A DNA stretch of 64,000 nucleotides from Viscum album. Its lineage: Eukaryota; Streptophyta; Magnoliopsida; Santalales; Viscaceae. A model generated the notes under the pieces. It did not search any database. It saw only the letters and a list, made by a program, of their open reading frames with translations, and was not told where the DNA came from. The translations under genes were made by a program, and so were the position numbers. This document shows positions 50,801 through 62,508 of this stretch, piece after piece; within the stretch, counting starts at the first letter, position 1; each line of letters starts with the position of its first letter. Location: positions 8,012,001 through 8,076,000 of the forward strand of contig OY728142.1 in assembly GCA_963277665.1 (NCBI GenBank). The letters are read 5' to 3'.

Positions 50801-51918
50801 ATAGTATAGGGACGTAGTAAAATGGGAATATGAACATGGTATAGAAACTTGATATACATACCACATAAAAGAAAACCTGAAATAAAAGAAATGAAATGAG
50901 GTGTTTACCTCTTGAAGTAATCTTTCCTGAGAGCCTCTTTAGGGGAGATATTTTGGTCTTTTTATGGGACCCAGGGCGGACGGAAGTGGGGTAGGATCTT
51001 GGGAGTATATTTCATAAGAATTTAGGTAAGGCACAAGTCTTGAGAGGAGTGAAGAGATGGGGGATTGAGGGGGGGTTTTATAGTGGAGGAGAGGAGTAAT
51101 TTCTGAATATATTATTCATTATTTAATTATTTCCTTCAAGATAATAAGTTCAAATTATTTCAAAACATGTTTTCATAAATCAGAAATTATGTTAGGAATA
51201 GTGAATTTAACTGATAATTTAAATATACTGCAAATTACCATATTTTACTATTCATAAAAAATTCGATTATTTTAGAAAAATCCCAAAACTTCACCCCAAC
51301 CGTTTTTCGATATATAGAATTAATAAGAGATCCATTTTTTGAAATTTTTTTAAATATATTTAATTAAATTTTTAAAAAAATCATAATTTATTCTAAAAAA
51401 ATAACATTAAAACTATAACTCATTTTATAACACCTTGAGAAAATTAATGAATCTCCAATAAAATTATGTTATAACCATAATAGAATAAAGCAACAATTTA
51501 TGATCAAATTTTATGAAAATAAATTTCCTTTTTAAATTGTTAAATTTATCCTAAAATTTTAATTAATATATTTTTGACATAAAAAAATACCAATACTTAT
51601 ACTATGATTTCTTTTTCACTTATAATAGATCTGAATTGTATTTTTACATTAATGGGTGAAGTTTCTATTTTTTTGTCTGATTTCCTATTTATTAATATTC
51701 ATAAGGGTATGTTAGTTTTCACCAAAAATTATGTTTGTCTTATCAGACTCTAAATATCTTACTGAATGCAACCGTGTATGTCAGTTTTTTGAAATTCAAA
51801 TCATAGAGGTGAAAAAATTATGTTTAATGGATATCTTATAATAGAGTGGTTCTTGTAACCACTTAGTGTTTTTAAGAATTCAATATTGAATTCATTTGAA
51901 TAATCTTGGGGTGTTACA
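47839..51918 (-). repeat. Left (3') LTR of element B
   Basis: 4080 bp, plus-strand ends TGTGACGCCCC and GGGGTGTTACA. Matches the right LTR along its length, for example GGGGTGAGCACAAATGCTCAG (48095) with 54146, and GAAAACCCTTATCACATTG-type sequence (49580) with 55630. No coding sequence is supported. Confidence 0.85.
48100..48113 (-). other. Hairpin motif near the LTR end (element B, left)
   Basis: GAGCACAAATGCTC has a perfect 5-bp stem (GAGCA/TGCTC) with loop CAAA, inside the block that reads CTTACTGAGCAT...GCTCACCCC in element orientation, about 265 bp from the LTR end. The right LTR copy (54149-54163) has one stem mismatch. Confidence 0.6.
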
Positions 51919-53890
51919 TTATTCCCTACATACACAATTTTTTTCCTTGAAATTTAAAAATGGACTTCAAAAGTAAATGGTAGATACATGAAATTTCCTT
52001 TATGGGAAACCCATATCAGGAATACGGTTGAAATAACCACTTAATAAAAGGAAAGGTAAATGCATCTGTTACTAAATAAATAACACATTATAATTCGACA
52101 TCATGGTCATGGAAGAATTATCAAACCATTATGTTTTGATGGAAATTGATAGAGAACATTCTCAAATGAAAGATCATTACCACAAAACCTTAAAGTGTAG
52201 TTATGAAAAATTTCGTTGAAATAATGAAAAAAATAATAATAGGAATTTTTTATTTAATACTATTTTCTGAGAGTTTATGAATTATTTCACGATATAAGAG
52301 TATAAATAGACATTTCAATTTCATAAAAAATGTGTTATCATTTTTTTGTGCCTTTAACTAACCACACTTCATCTCTTAGCACATGTTGCATCATATAGTG
52401 AAATTAAACTCTACAAACTCATGAAATGATAAATTTAAACCATTTAAAAAGTGGTTTAACTTTCCAAAATATAATGTTCTGATAATTTGGAATCATTATC
52501 ATATCCATACTTGGTAGATCCATATATATGGGGTCCTTGGAAAATATTCCTTTTGTTTATAACTCTATGATCTATCTAGATAAATGCATCTACTACCTTA
52601 TTTTTCTTTAATCGACATGAACATGACCTAAATTTTCATATTCCAAATAAGTGAATATTTTTATCATTATATTATATCAACGGTTTCCCTTCTGTTAATC
52701 CTGCATTTTCCAGAAATTTTAACATTCCATTGAATATCTTTTCCTCGTACCATTAAACTTATGGTTTCAAATAATTAATGAAAAAGTATTGTAATACAAT
52801 ACTCATATATTCCGTAATACTTGTAACCAATACATTGATAAAAAAATATTCAAATAAATTATTCTTAACAAGAGATATTAATCATTTTAATTAATTTTTG
52901 GCAGCTTCATAACTTGATCATTATCTATAATAATCATTTGGGGTAATTTCCTTTGACACATGGGACATTGATTCGCATAGTGTCCCATATCCTTGGAGTT
53001 GAAGAATTATACATTAGAAACCTTTTTCTTACCCATGCAGTCATTAAATTTGTTTCCTTTTTCTATACACATAATGAAAACTTCTTTCATCTTAAGCATA
53101 TACCAAGGTGTTTCCTTCCACAGTTATCACATGTGGGAAAATACATCATTCTATTCTTAACTTTATGCATGTTTTCCTTTCCATACTCATATTCTATTGA
53201 TTCCCTTCAAAGACATTGGACTCAGAGAAGTATGTATATACCTTGTGAACACATGATACGATTTTCTCATAAGATGAGGGTACTTGGGAGATAATCTTCT
53301 TTTGGAATGATGGATTAAGAATGTTATATATATGATCCATCTTATACTTCACATCACATTCATTTTTGAAGTTCTCATTACTTATACTAGGATTCATTTA
53401 TAATCAGTTACATATTTTATATTAGCTCATAAAATTATGAACTCTCAATGATGCTAAACATGGTATATCACATAGAATAAATTTATGCATCGTAAATCCT
53501 CGAACCATTTACTTTGGTTAATTTGTGGGTATAAATCATTCATAATAGAAGGTAAGTAAAATTTGAATTATCCTAACCATATCCTTATGGAGTGTAAAAA
53601 TAGGTGCACAGTAAGGCCTGTTTTCGAGTAACAGGATACCCTGTGTCAAGATCGAGACTCCTTATCAGAGTTTTTCGCTATTAGGTATATATGTGCAAGA
53701 ACCATGTCTAATTGTAGTATCCAGACATGGATACATTATCCTGAAAGATCCAAATAATCTATTCCATACCAGGATTCCAATATGTTCTTTAATGTGTATC
53801 TTCATAGAGTATTTTAGGTGTTTTTTTACGTAATCTATTTTTTCTAAATCTAGCTTCCATGTTTTCTACTAAATTTACATTGATACCAAC
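51919..53890 (-). pseudogene. Interior of element B with decayed gag zinc knuckles
   Basis: The minus strand reads CDNCGRKHLGIC at 53096-53131, the CGxxH motif that precedes the knuckles in this family. A first knuckle at about 53015-53060 is frameshifted but keeps a GNKFNDC-like ending. The second, at 52962-53000, reads SKDMGHYANQCP, retaining the last Cys that element L has lost. The purine tract is at 51919-51935 and the primer site at 53877-53888. The segment 51950-52900 includes the GTTCTCTATCAATTTCC block shared with A and L, but no reverse transcriptase or integrase. A plus-strand open frame over the knuckles (52953-53294) is a shadow. Confidence 0.75.
53877..53888 (-). promoter_or_regulatory. 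Degenerate primer-binding site of element B
   Basis: The minus strand reads TGGTATCAATGT two bases after the LTR end TGTTACA. The first eight bases match the initiator-Met-type site and the rest has decayed. Its position fixes 53891-58022 as the 5' LTR. Confidence 0.7.
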
Positions 53891-56800
53891 TGTAACACCC
53901 CGTCCCCAGAATCCTGAAGATGATGCATTATTTTAATACATTTCTATGATAATAAGGAATACAATATCAGAAGAATAGAGTACATTAGAAGTGTTAAAAA
54001 ACTATATACATACATTGTTTCAACATTAAAAATTGAAAATAAATACACCATATATGTTTTTTGGGAATATCTACAACTCTAATATTATTCCTACATTCCA
54101 CTGATAATAAACCTCTTCATGTCCTGAGAAAATGAAACATAATAAAGGGGTTAGCTTAGATGCTCAGTATGGGTAAGAAATATATTAGAAGAAATAATAA
54201 ACATAATCATTAGGCAGTGTGAATAACTAAAAACACATTCCTTTAAAATAAACTTGAACACATTATGGAAGGAATATGGGCTATGTAATTATTTCCATAA
54301 CAAAACATAATCATGGGTGTTATACTATTCAAATAACCACATGAACTATCAATTTCTAGCCTCATAATGAGGAAAATTAATATGCAAGACATGTTAAAAC
54401 ATACCGTAAAGGACTCGACCATGACATCTAAAAACGATTAAAGCCTCAACCAAAACCATATGTCAAAATGGGCAAGGCCTCATCCAAGTCCACGTTTATT
54501 TGTCTCATGAGACATGTCAATGCATAGAGGGGATATAGAAGGTGACACCCATCACATAATAAGTAAAATTCATTCCTCATATGAGTGGGGTTAATGTAAT
54601 CAATATATAAGTTCATATTAAAACTAACATATGAAATGAAAATTACATTCCCCAGTCATTTAACATAATCACAAACCATTCAATGTAATATGGTGAAGGG
54701 TATCAATACAGAGAATCCATAGTAACACTAATAAGAAAAACGTAAAAAACATATTATAGATGATAAAACAAGAGATATAACGCAATAAAACAAAATATTC
54801 AATAAGGGATGTTGATAAAAATGAATACACCTTTAAATGATACCATTGAAAAATTATTTAGGAAATAATCCTTAAACATTATAAAGTGTCCCATACCACC
54901 TTGAAACATTGAAATAATAATCCCTTAGAATAACATGAGAATAAAGTGACAATTTAAATGATATAAAAAATGGATGTACATATACCAAAAGAATGAAATA
55001 AGTGGAATACAAGGAATATATCTCATAAAAGTTAATATGAGATGAGAAAAATCAATTTTACTTTTGAAAGAAGATTTCTTTTTGAAAATAAAATTTATTT
55101 TCCTTGAAATTAAATTGTAAACAAGTATATCATACAAAATAAAATACCAGGAAATTTAAATTATAATTTATGCCTAAATCATGTCCCAATGAAGTGAAAT
55201 CATATAAAAAGAGTTCTTATGATTCTTTATTAATAAAACATTTTAGACCATTTTAAGTAATGTATTAAAGAGAATTTTAAAGTTGAAAAAAATTTTGTTA
55301 TATGAAATCAAGAAATGATCCCAGATAAATTTTCATGATAAAATAAATGTTTTTATAAAAATAATGGTTCCTTAAAACAGATTTTTTTATACACTTGAAA
55401 ATAGGAAAGCATTTTAAAAGTTCCCTTGAGTCGTGTTTGTTTATCAGGATAGAATTTTGAATGACACTTTAAAAACAAGTAAATCCATATTAAATAAAGA
55501 ATGATTTTGGTTGGTAAATATATATAATAGATTAAAAAAACCCATATGTGTATTACCTAAAAAATAAATAATAATTTTATTTTAGGTGAGTAGATAATAA
55601 AAGTAACCCGAATGAAAATGGAGGTTTTGGGGGAAAACCCTTATCCCATTGTAATCAATCGATTCGTATGCCCCAAAATTAATAATATTAAAATTATACA
55701 TTGAATATTATGAAAATCAAGAGATTCATGATATGATACATCAAGGGGAAGTATACATACACCATACACATGTAATAGTAGTGAATAAGTAATGTCTCAT
55801 AAAAAAGGAAGTGAGATTAGAAAACCCTTGCCTTATGTTCGATTATGTTCTTCACTTGGTCTTAATGTCCTGGATAATCAAATAAATTTCATTAATTAAT
55901 ATTTAAAGGACCTATTATACATGTAATTTATTTATTATAACCTTATTAAGTTCATTCATGGCCTTTTTATGGGTTAACAGGTTCAATTTCATTGTTTGGG
56001 TCCGTTTGTTTCATGATCGGTATACTTATATACATGAACGAATAATCTTATAAAATGGGGATGGATGTAAAGAATTAAAGTAATACGTTATTATTGAACA
56101 TATATAATGTTAGGTGGTTGAAAATCTCATTTGTTTAATTAGAGTGAAGGAGAATCATTATATAAATTATTTACTGATAACCATTTGGGTTAATTAGTGG
56201 TTTTTGAAGACAACAAACTCATTTTTCTTTATAAATCAAAATAATGTAAATATTAGAGAACCATATAAAAGAAATAATAAATATATTATAGTCCTTTTCA
56301 CCATAATAATGGTATATTTACCATAATTTAATATGATAATGTAAATTGAAATCCAGACACCCTTGAATGTGATAATATAATAGACCTCGGATGGTGTTTC
56401 CATTTATAGTATAAAATAAGGGGAAATGAGGGAAGATGATGAATTATTAAATTATCAAAAAAAAAGAATGTGAATTTAAGGTAATGGATTTAGTATAAAA
56501 TTTTAATGAAATATGGTGAGTAATGAAAAAAATAAAAGAAAGGAACTCAAAATAAAAGAAAGGTTGATAAATACCTTATGAAAATTCGGATGCTTAGCAA
56601 CGTCAATTAAAAATTAATAAAATATTCTGATGAGAGAAAATGGGTATCTCAAATTAATAAATAATATGGATATTAAAGGTTATGTGGAATTAAATATCCT
56701 AGAATAATAAAATTTAAAATATAAGAGAATAACATAAAAAAGAGTGCTTGAAAAAGAGAGTGATTTTGAGATGAAAATTCTACAGCATAACCGCTACACA

Positions 56801-58022
56801 ACATGATTTTTGAAAACATTAAAAGACATGGGATATGGGTCAACAATTAATAAAATAATAATAATAATATAGTATAAGGAAATAATAAAATAAAAATAAT
56901 AAAAGGGTATGTAAATTTGAAATACATACTACACAAAAGATAACTTGAAATTAACGAAATTAAAAGAGGTATTTACCTCATGAAGTAATCTTCCTTCAGA
57001 GCCTTTTTGGGGAGAGGATTTGGTCTTTTTATGATACAATAGGATATTGGGCACAAGGTAAGATATTTTGAGGATATATGAATATAATTTAAGCAATTCC
57101 CAAGGCTTGAGAGGATTAAAGTGAAAGGGGAGTGATGGGTGTTTTATAGTGGGGGAGAAGAGTAGTTTGTGAATATCTTTTTCATTATTTTTTTATTTCT
57201 CTTAAGAAAACCAATAGTGTTGATTCATGTGACACTTAGTATTAATAATTGCATGTGAGTTTAATCCAAGTGTGCTTACATCATCCATGATTCTAGGAAT
57301 AGTGAATTCAACTGATAATGTAAATATACGAAAAATTACCATATTTTACTATTTATAAAAAATTCAACTATTTTTGGAAAATATAAAAAATCCACCCCAA
57401 ACATTTTTCGATGTATAGACTTAAAAAAAGAAATCATATTTTTGAAAAAAATATATATATTCTTTGAATTAAATTTTTAAATAATTATCACAATTTATTC
57501 TGAAAAACATCTTAAAAATTATAACTCATTTTATAACTCCATGAGAAATTAATCAAACTACCATAAAATTATCTTATAACTATAAGACATTAAAATTACA
57601 TTTTATGATTATATTTTATAAATATACATTTCCATTTGAAATTATTAAATTAATCATAAAATTTTAAATAAAATATTTATGACATACAAAAATACCAATA
57701 CTTATACTATGATCATATTTTCACTTATATAATGTCTGAATTGTATTTATACATTAAAGGGTGAAGTTTCTATATTTTTTCAGATGTACTATTCATTAAT
57801 ATTCATAAGGGTATGTTACTATTCACCAAAAATAATGTTCGTCTTATCAGAATCTAAATATATTACGGAACACAACCTTGTATGTCAGTTTTTTAAAATT
57901 AAAATCACAAAGGTGGAAAAATCATGTTAACTGGATACATTATAACAATGTAATTCTTGAAGCAACTTAGTGTTTTTAGGCATTAAATGTTAAATTAATT
58001 TTCAAAATATTGGGGTGATACA
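53891..58022 (-). repeat. Right (5') LTR of element B
   Basis: 4132 bp, plus-strand ends TGTAACACCCCGTCC and TTGGGGTGATACA. Homologous to 47839-51918 with numerous substitutions and small indels. No coding sequence is supported. Confidence 0.83.
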
Positions 58023-58027
58023 TGTAA

Positions 58028-59653
58028 GGTAAACACCTATTAATTGATATGGACCCAATAAGAAATGTTTTCAAATTCCAAATGATATAATGGTAATTTT
58101 TCTATATAATTTTTAAATAACTAGGAAAATTAAATAAGATAAGTAGAAATTAGAAGCTAAAAGAAAAAAATATAATATATAATGAAGGAAAATTTTCTGA
58201 GATTTTTTCAAAAAATCATGACTAGAAAATATTAAAAGTACTATGAGAAATATGAAAAGAAGGCTATGAAAATATTGGATGAGTTCTTGATTACAACACC
58301 TGCTCAATAAGAAATTCTTAATAAGAATAATAAATCAGTTGGTGAAGAATGTGACTTGATGGCTGGTGTGAAAAAGAAAACTCCACACAAAGTTATCAAA
58401 AAATAAATTAAACATACCATGCTTTCTAAAACGTCTAACAAATCTAGAAAAGTTAGTATGAAGCGTTCACCCTCATATGGAGTATAAAAGAATGTAGTAT
58501 CATGGTTGAGAAACAATTTCCATCCTTGTTTCTCTCACTAAAAAGTATGGGATGTCCACCTCATTCCATTATAAATTGAATTTTACCATTACTTATTGGT
58601 AATTGATTAAGATTAAAAACTCTAGCGGGTGAAAATAAGTATAATATTATATTACCATATCTAAAATATTGAATATCATTCAAATCATTATGGAATTCAC
58701 CATCCTAGTTTGATCAATCTATTGATACGTTGAATATTATTTGTTGAAAAAGAAATTATGATCAACCTAGATAAATATTATCAAGCTACTATAGTCAGCC
58801 AATGTATTTTAAGTCACCATCATTGATGAGATCCAAACAATTGATACTCACATGAATTGATATTCTAAAGAACATCTGATGATACGATCAATATTGATTA
58901 AGTGAAGATCAAGTTCATCCGTTGAGGAGGAGTTCCCTAAGAAGTTCCATGAACAATATACTTCATTAAAATATGATATTTCATGAAGGTTATTATTTAT
59001 AAAGTCATTGATAATGTATGTTTAGTAATTCTCTTTTCCAAATTCAAGAAATAAAAAAAAGACTGATCTTACGGGGGGACTTAAATGAGATAATTACGTG
59101 AACAGAATATCTTTGAAGAAGTGACAAGACTATTTTCATAAATATTATCTTCTTCATATACATGGTTTTTTAATCTTTTTGTTGAGATGAGTGCATAAAT
59201 ATTAGGTTGAAAAATTCTAGAAAAGATTTTGTCAAAAACTATTATCTGAATATATCCACTTACATTATATTAATTCGTATCAACCAATTACTATTAACCA
59301 TGAAAAAATTCTATAGTCTCTGAGTTAAGAAATATGTTGTGGAATATAAGATGGTATAAAATTGTCAATTGAGAATGGATAAAATTTATATCAAAATTGG
59401 ACCCTCATGTTTTCTAAACCGGGCTAGGAGATGTAGAATTAGAGTTAAATAATTGATGGTGCATTTATTATGAAATAATTGATATCATCATCTCTCAAGT
59501 AATTATAATTTTTTATCAATAAACGGGAGATAAGAAAATGAAAAATGTTAAGGATCAAGAAGGATATAATAAATATATAATATTTGAAAATTAAACTCAC
59601 ATAATTCCATTGAATTTTCATTTAGTATTGGAAACAAATACGATGGGGATGAT
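58028..59653 (+). other. Element C interior, last part, up to its purine tract
   Basis: The stretch 58260-58500 is Lys/Ser-rich with short open frames on both strands and may be a gag or 3'-ORF remnant; nothing diagnostic is seen. It ends with CGATGGGGATGAT at 59641-59653, a likely decayed purine tract just before the right LTR. The remainder is AT-rich without features. Confidence 0.4.
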
Positions 59654-62508
59654 TGAAAATACCACTTTGTGTTTATATTGTATTTTTTTAAACAGTATTT
59701 CAATATTCCTTGGATAAAAATAACATCTTAGACATTCATGGGTATTCCCATGAATGATTTTTAAATATTTAGTTATATATATGGATGATAAAAGATCACA
59801 TTTTGAGATAAATAGAAGATGCTTAAGTCGTTTTAAATATTATTTTAATTGAATTGTATGTAATACTTGAACAATTATCTATGTAAGTATTATGATTGAT
59901 GAACTGGTCCTCATAGATTTATGAACATGTTATAATGTGTTGAGAATTTTTTAATACGTCACAAGTTTCCTACATTGAATAATAAAGAAGACATAAGATC
60001 ACAAAGATTATTTACTTTCCTAAGGATAAGTGAAGAATTTATTTAATCCCATGAAAATAGTTATTTTCATGAGAAAATCTTGAAGCCCACAAAAAAGAGA
60101 AAATAAATTTAAACTTTTCGTGAAGGTTACACTAGAGAAGATTTGGAGTTATCTATAAAAATGTATTTTTAAGGACATTCATATGGGCCTTATATGATTT
60201 TTTTTTCTAATCATGGAAAACCACATGGAGCAGATCAACTACATGGGAACTGGATAAAGAATGTGTGGTTATAGTGTAAATGAGTTACGAGAATAGTGCC
60301 CGAAAGGGGAATGTGAGTAGAAGGTGGTGCCCCCATATGATGGTTTCATGGAAGTGGAGAAGTATTTCAGGATGGGTTGGTTCCAATGGGAGTTAGAGAA
60401 GATCCCATAATTGAATATTCCAATTGAGTGGGTTTACTTGTAATAAAACTGAGTTTCAACAAAAAGCTAAATTTGATGTGGGATGGGTGTGATACTTGTA
60501 TTGTTCACCTATGTTAAATGATATGTATATTTAATACACTATACAATCACTCCCATATGACCCGTCTAATCTAATGAGATCATCATCTTCATTCTAGAGA
60601 TTTGTTGAAGATGTATGTAGGATTTATTCATGGATAGAGTATCCATGAATGAAACGAGCATGAGACAACCAAACATATGAAATGATGAGGCCATGAATCA
60701 CCATGCATTCATGCTATGGTTTCAATTCATGTGAAAACTTGAAGAAAAATATAATTATGATTGAAAATTTATGTTGTAGAGTATTGTTTCACATCTAAAA
60801 TAAAATAATTCATTCATGGTGATAAAATAATGAATCAAAAGTTCTCAAAGCATGACCATGAGTTTTTTCCACAAATGAATAAGCTAAAATTACAAATAAT
60901 AAGACACCAATTTTATTAGAATCGTGATGTGTCAAAAAATAAAGGAAAATATCATGAAAATTTTGAAATATATATGAGATATTTGACTCTTTGAATGGGT
61001 GTTTATAATGGAATAAAAATAGGATCCTAGGTAGTGAAAATAGAGGGAACCTCTTATATAAATAGTGTGGTATTAATCGATGTTTTTGTTACTAAAAATA
61101 ATAGGAATAAGTACTTTTTGATTTTTTAAAATAGATTATATACAGGGATTCAAAATTCTACAATCCTAAAGATGTTAATTGCAAGACACTTGGCTACATG
61201 ATGAGAGGTTTCATTATTGAAAAAGTAATATGTAGAAGAGTTCCATGAACTCTATTGAGTTTTTTTGGGAATGATCCACATGACTATTCAGATGCACAAA
61301 GAATGTTCCACACACAAAATATTTTCATGAAGGGGAACAATGATACCCTATTGAGTTTTCAAAAACAAACCCATGTGGAAATATGGTTACATTAAGAAGA
61401 AATGTTTTGTGAACCAATCTGGTTTCATGGGAAGACAACTGAAATCCCTCTTTGGTTTTTAAAGAAGATATACCACATATACTTACTTATTACGTGAAGG
61501 TAGTGACCTCACGTATTTCATTACTCAAATAAACACTCAAATAGTTAAATTAAGTACATGAATTACAAGCACCCAAAGTGATGACATTGAAATACTAAAT
61601 TTTTATGGAAGGAAAAAGTGAAAGGAAGTTTTATGGTGATTGAGTTTGATTTACAAGGAAGAGAATTTAAAATAACAATGATATATTTCTCATACGTGTT
61701 AGCTTTTTGATGATAATTCCTTTCTTGATATTCATTGTACATGAACGAGATATTGATGAGATTCCATGAATTTCATATAATACATAAATGCATAAGGATA
61801 ATATGAAGAATCTTAAATTGTGTTTTGATATATAAATTTTTTTTGAAGTATAAAATTAGAATAGGAAATTGTGACAAAGTTGATATCATCTAATTATCAG
61901 TTGGAACAAAGAAGAATATTAAATATTATCAATTCATAGTAATATTCATATTTTTTTGACTGAATAATAAGAATAGTAAACCTACTTTATTGATTCATTT
62001 ATGAGAAAACCCTCTAGATTTTTTTGAATTCGAGGGATCCATTTTATTACTGCATTCAGAGGAATGGATCATGATTTATTAGGGTCGGTTGAAGAGGTTT
62101 TGTGCTAAATTATTGATAACATTAGATGGCGAAATATTACATCTTCCAGATTGTGATTCAAATTTTAATATTTAATTATACATGGTTGTTTCTATTTAAA
62201 TATTTCAGTTCCATTCATTTTCTTTTTTTCATTATTTGATAATAAGAAGCAATCTATGTGTGAGTTGGATTATAACCGTCGAACATAGGGAACTAGCCCT
62301 TAAAGAGATGAACCACATTAAAAAACCATAGTGTCCATTTTTTTATTTTACATGAATGTTTACAAAAAAAAGTTAAAATATAACATATATAATCCGTTAA
62401 TAATTGATAGGTGCTAATAATGGGATAAAATATTTAAGGTAATAAAAATTCAGCCCACACTGATTCACCCACCCTCTCATTGCGGGTATCCCAAAAGTGG
62501 TCAAAATA
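59654..62508 (+). repeat. Right (3') LTR of element C
   Basis: Starts TGAAAATACCACTTTG, homologous to TGAGATTATACATTGG at 35664, and ends near GGTCAAAATAA. The CACACTGATTCACCC block near its end corresponds to the hairpin in the left LTR. No primer site follows, as expected for a 3' LTR. Confidence 0.72.

Larger units (their letters stand above)
47839..58022 (-). mobile_element. Element B: old gag-only long-LTR Ty3/gypsy element
   Basis: A 10.2-kb minus-strand element with LTRs 47839-51918 and 53891-58022 and a 1.97-kb interior. In element orientation the LTRs start TGTAACACCCCAAGATT or its decayed form and end in GGGGTGTTACA or GGGGCGTCACA; the primer site TGGTATCA and a purine-rich tract are in place. 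The interior holds gag knuckles like those of A and L but no pol domain that I can see. The LTRs differ strongly from each other, so B is much older than L. It lies within copia element C. Its LTRs lack the three palindrome units, so B is a related but separate lineage. Confidence 0.85.
35664..62508 (+). mobile_element. Element C: long-LTR Ty1/copia retrotransposon carrying nested elements
   Basis: Two LTRs of about 2.86 kb (35664-38534 and 59654-62508) in the same orientation, with TGGTATCAGAG directly after the left LTR and a GGGGATGAT purine stretch before the right one. The LTR 3' end carries the AATTCACCCC motif typical of plant copia LTRs. The interior is broken by element D and by element B. 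What remains of C itself is about 3.4 kb, without recognisable reverse transcriptase or integrase, so C may be non-autonomous or deleted. LTR length and end structure suggest the Sirevirus side of copia, which I could not confirm. No clear target-site duplication was found. Confidence 0.72.

Noticed and set aside
52953..53294. 113-codon plus-strand open frame in element B
   Set aside because: It lies antisense to the gag knuckles, which read on the minus strand, and resembles no protein.
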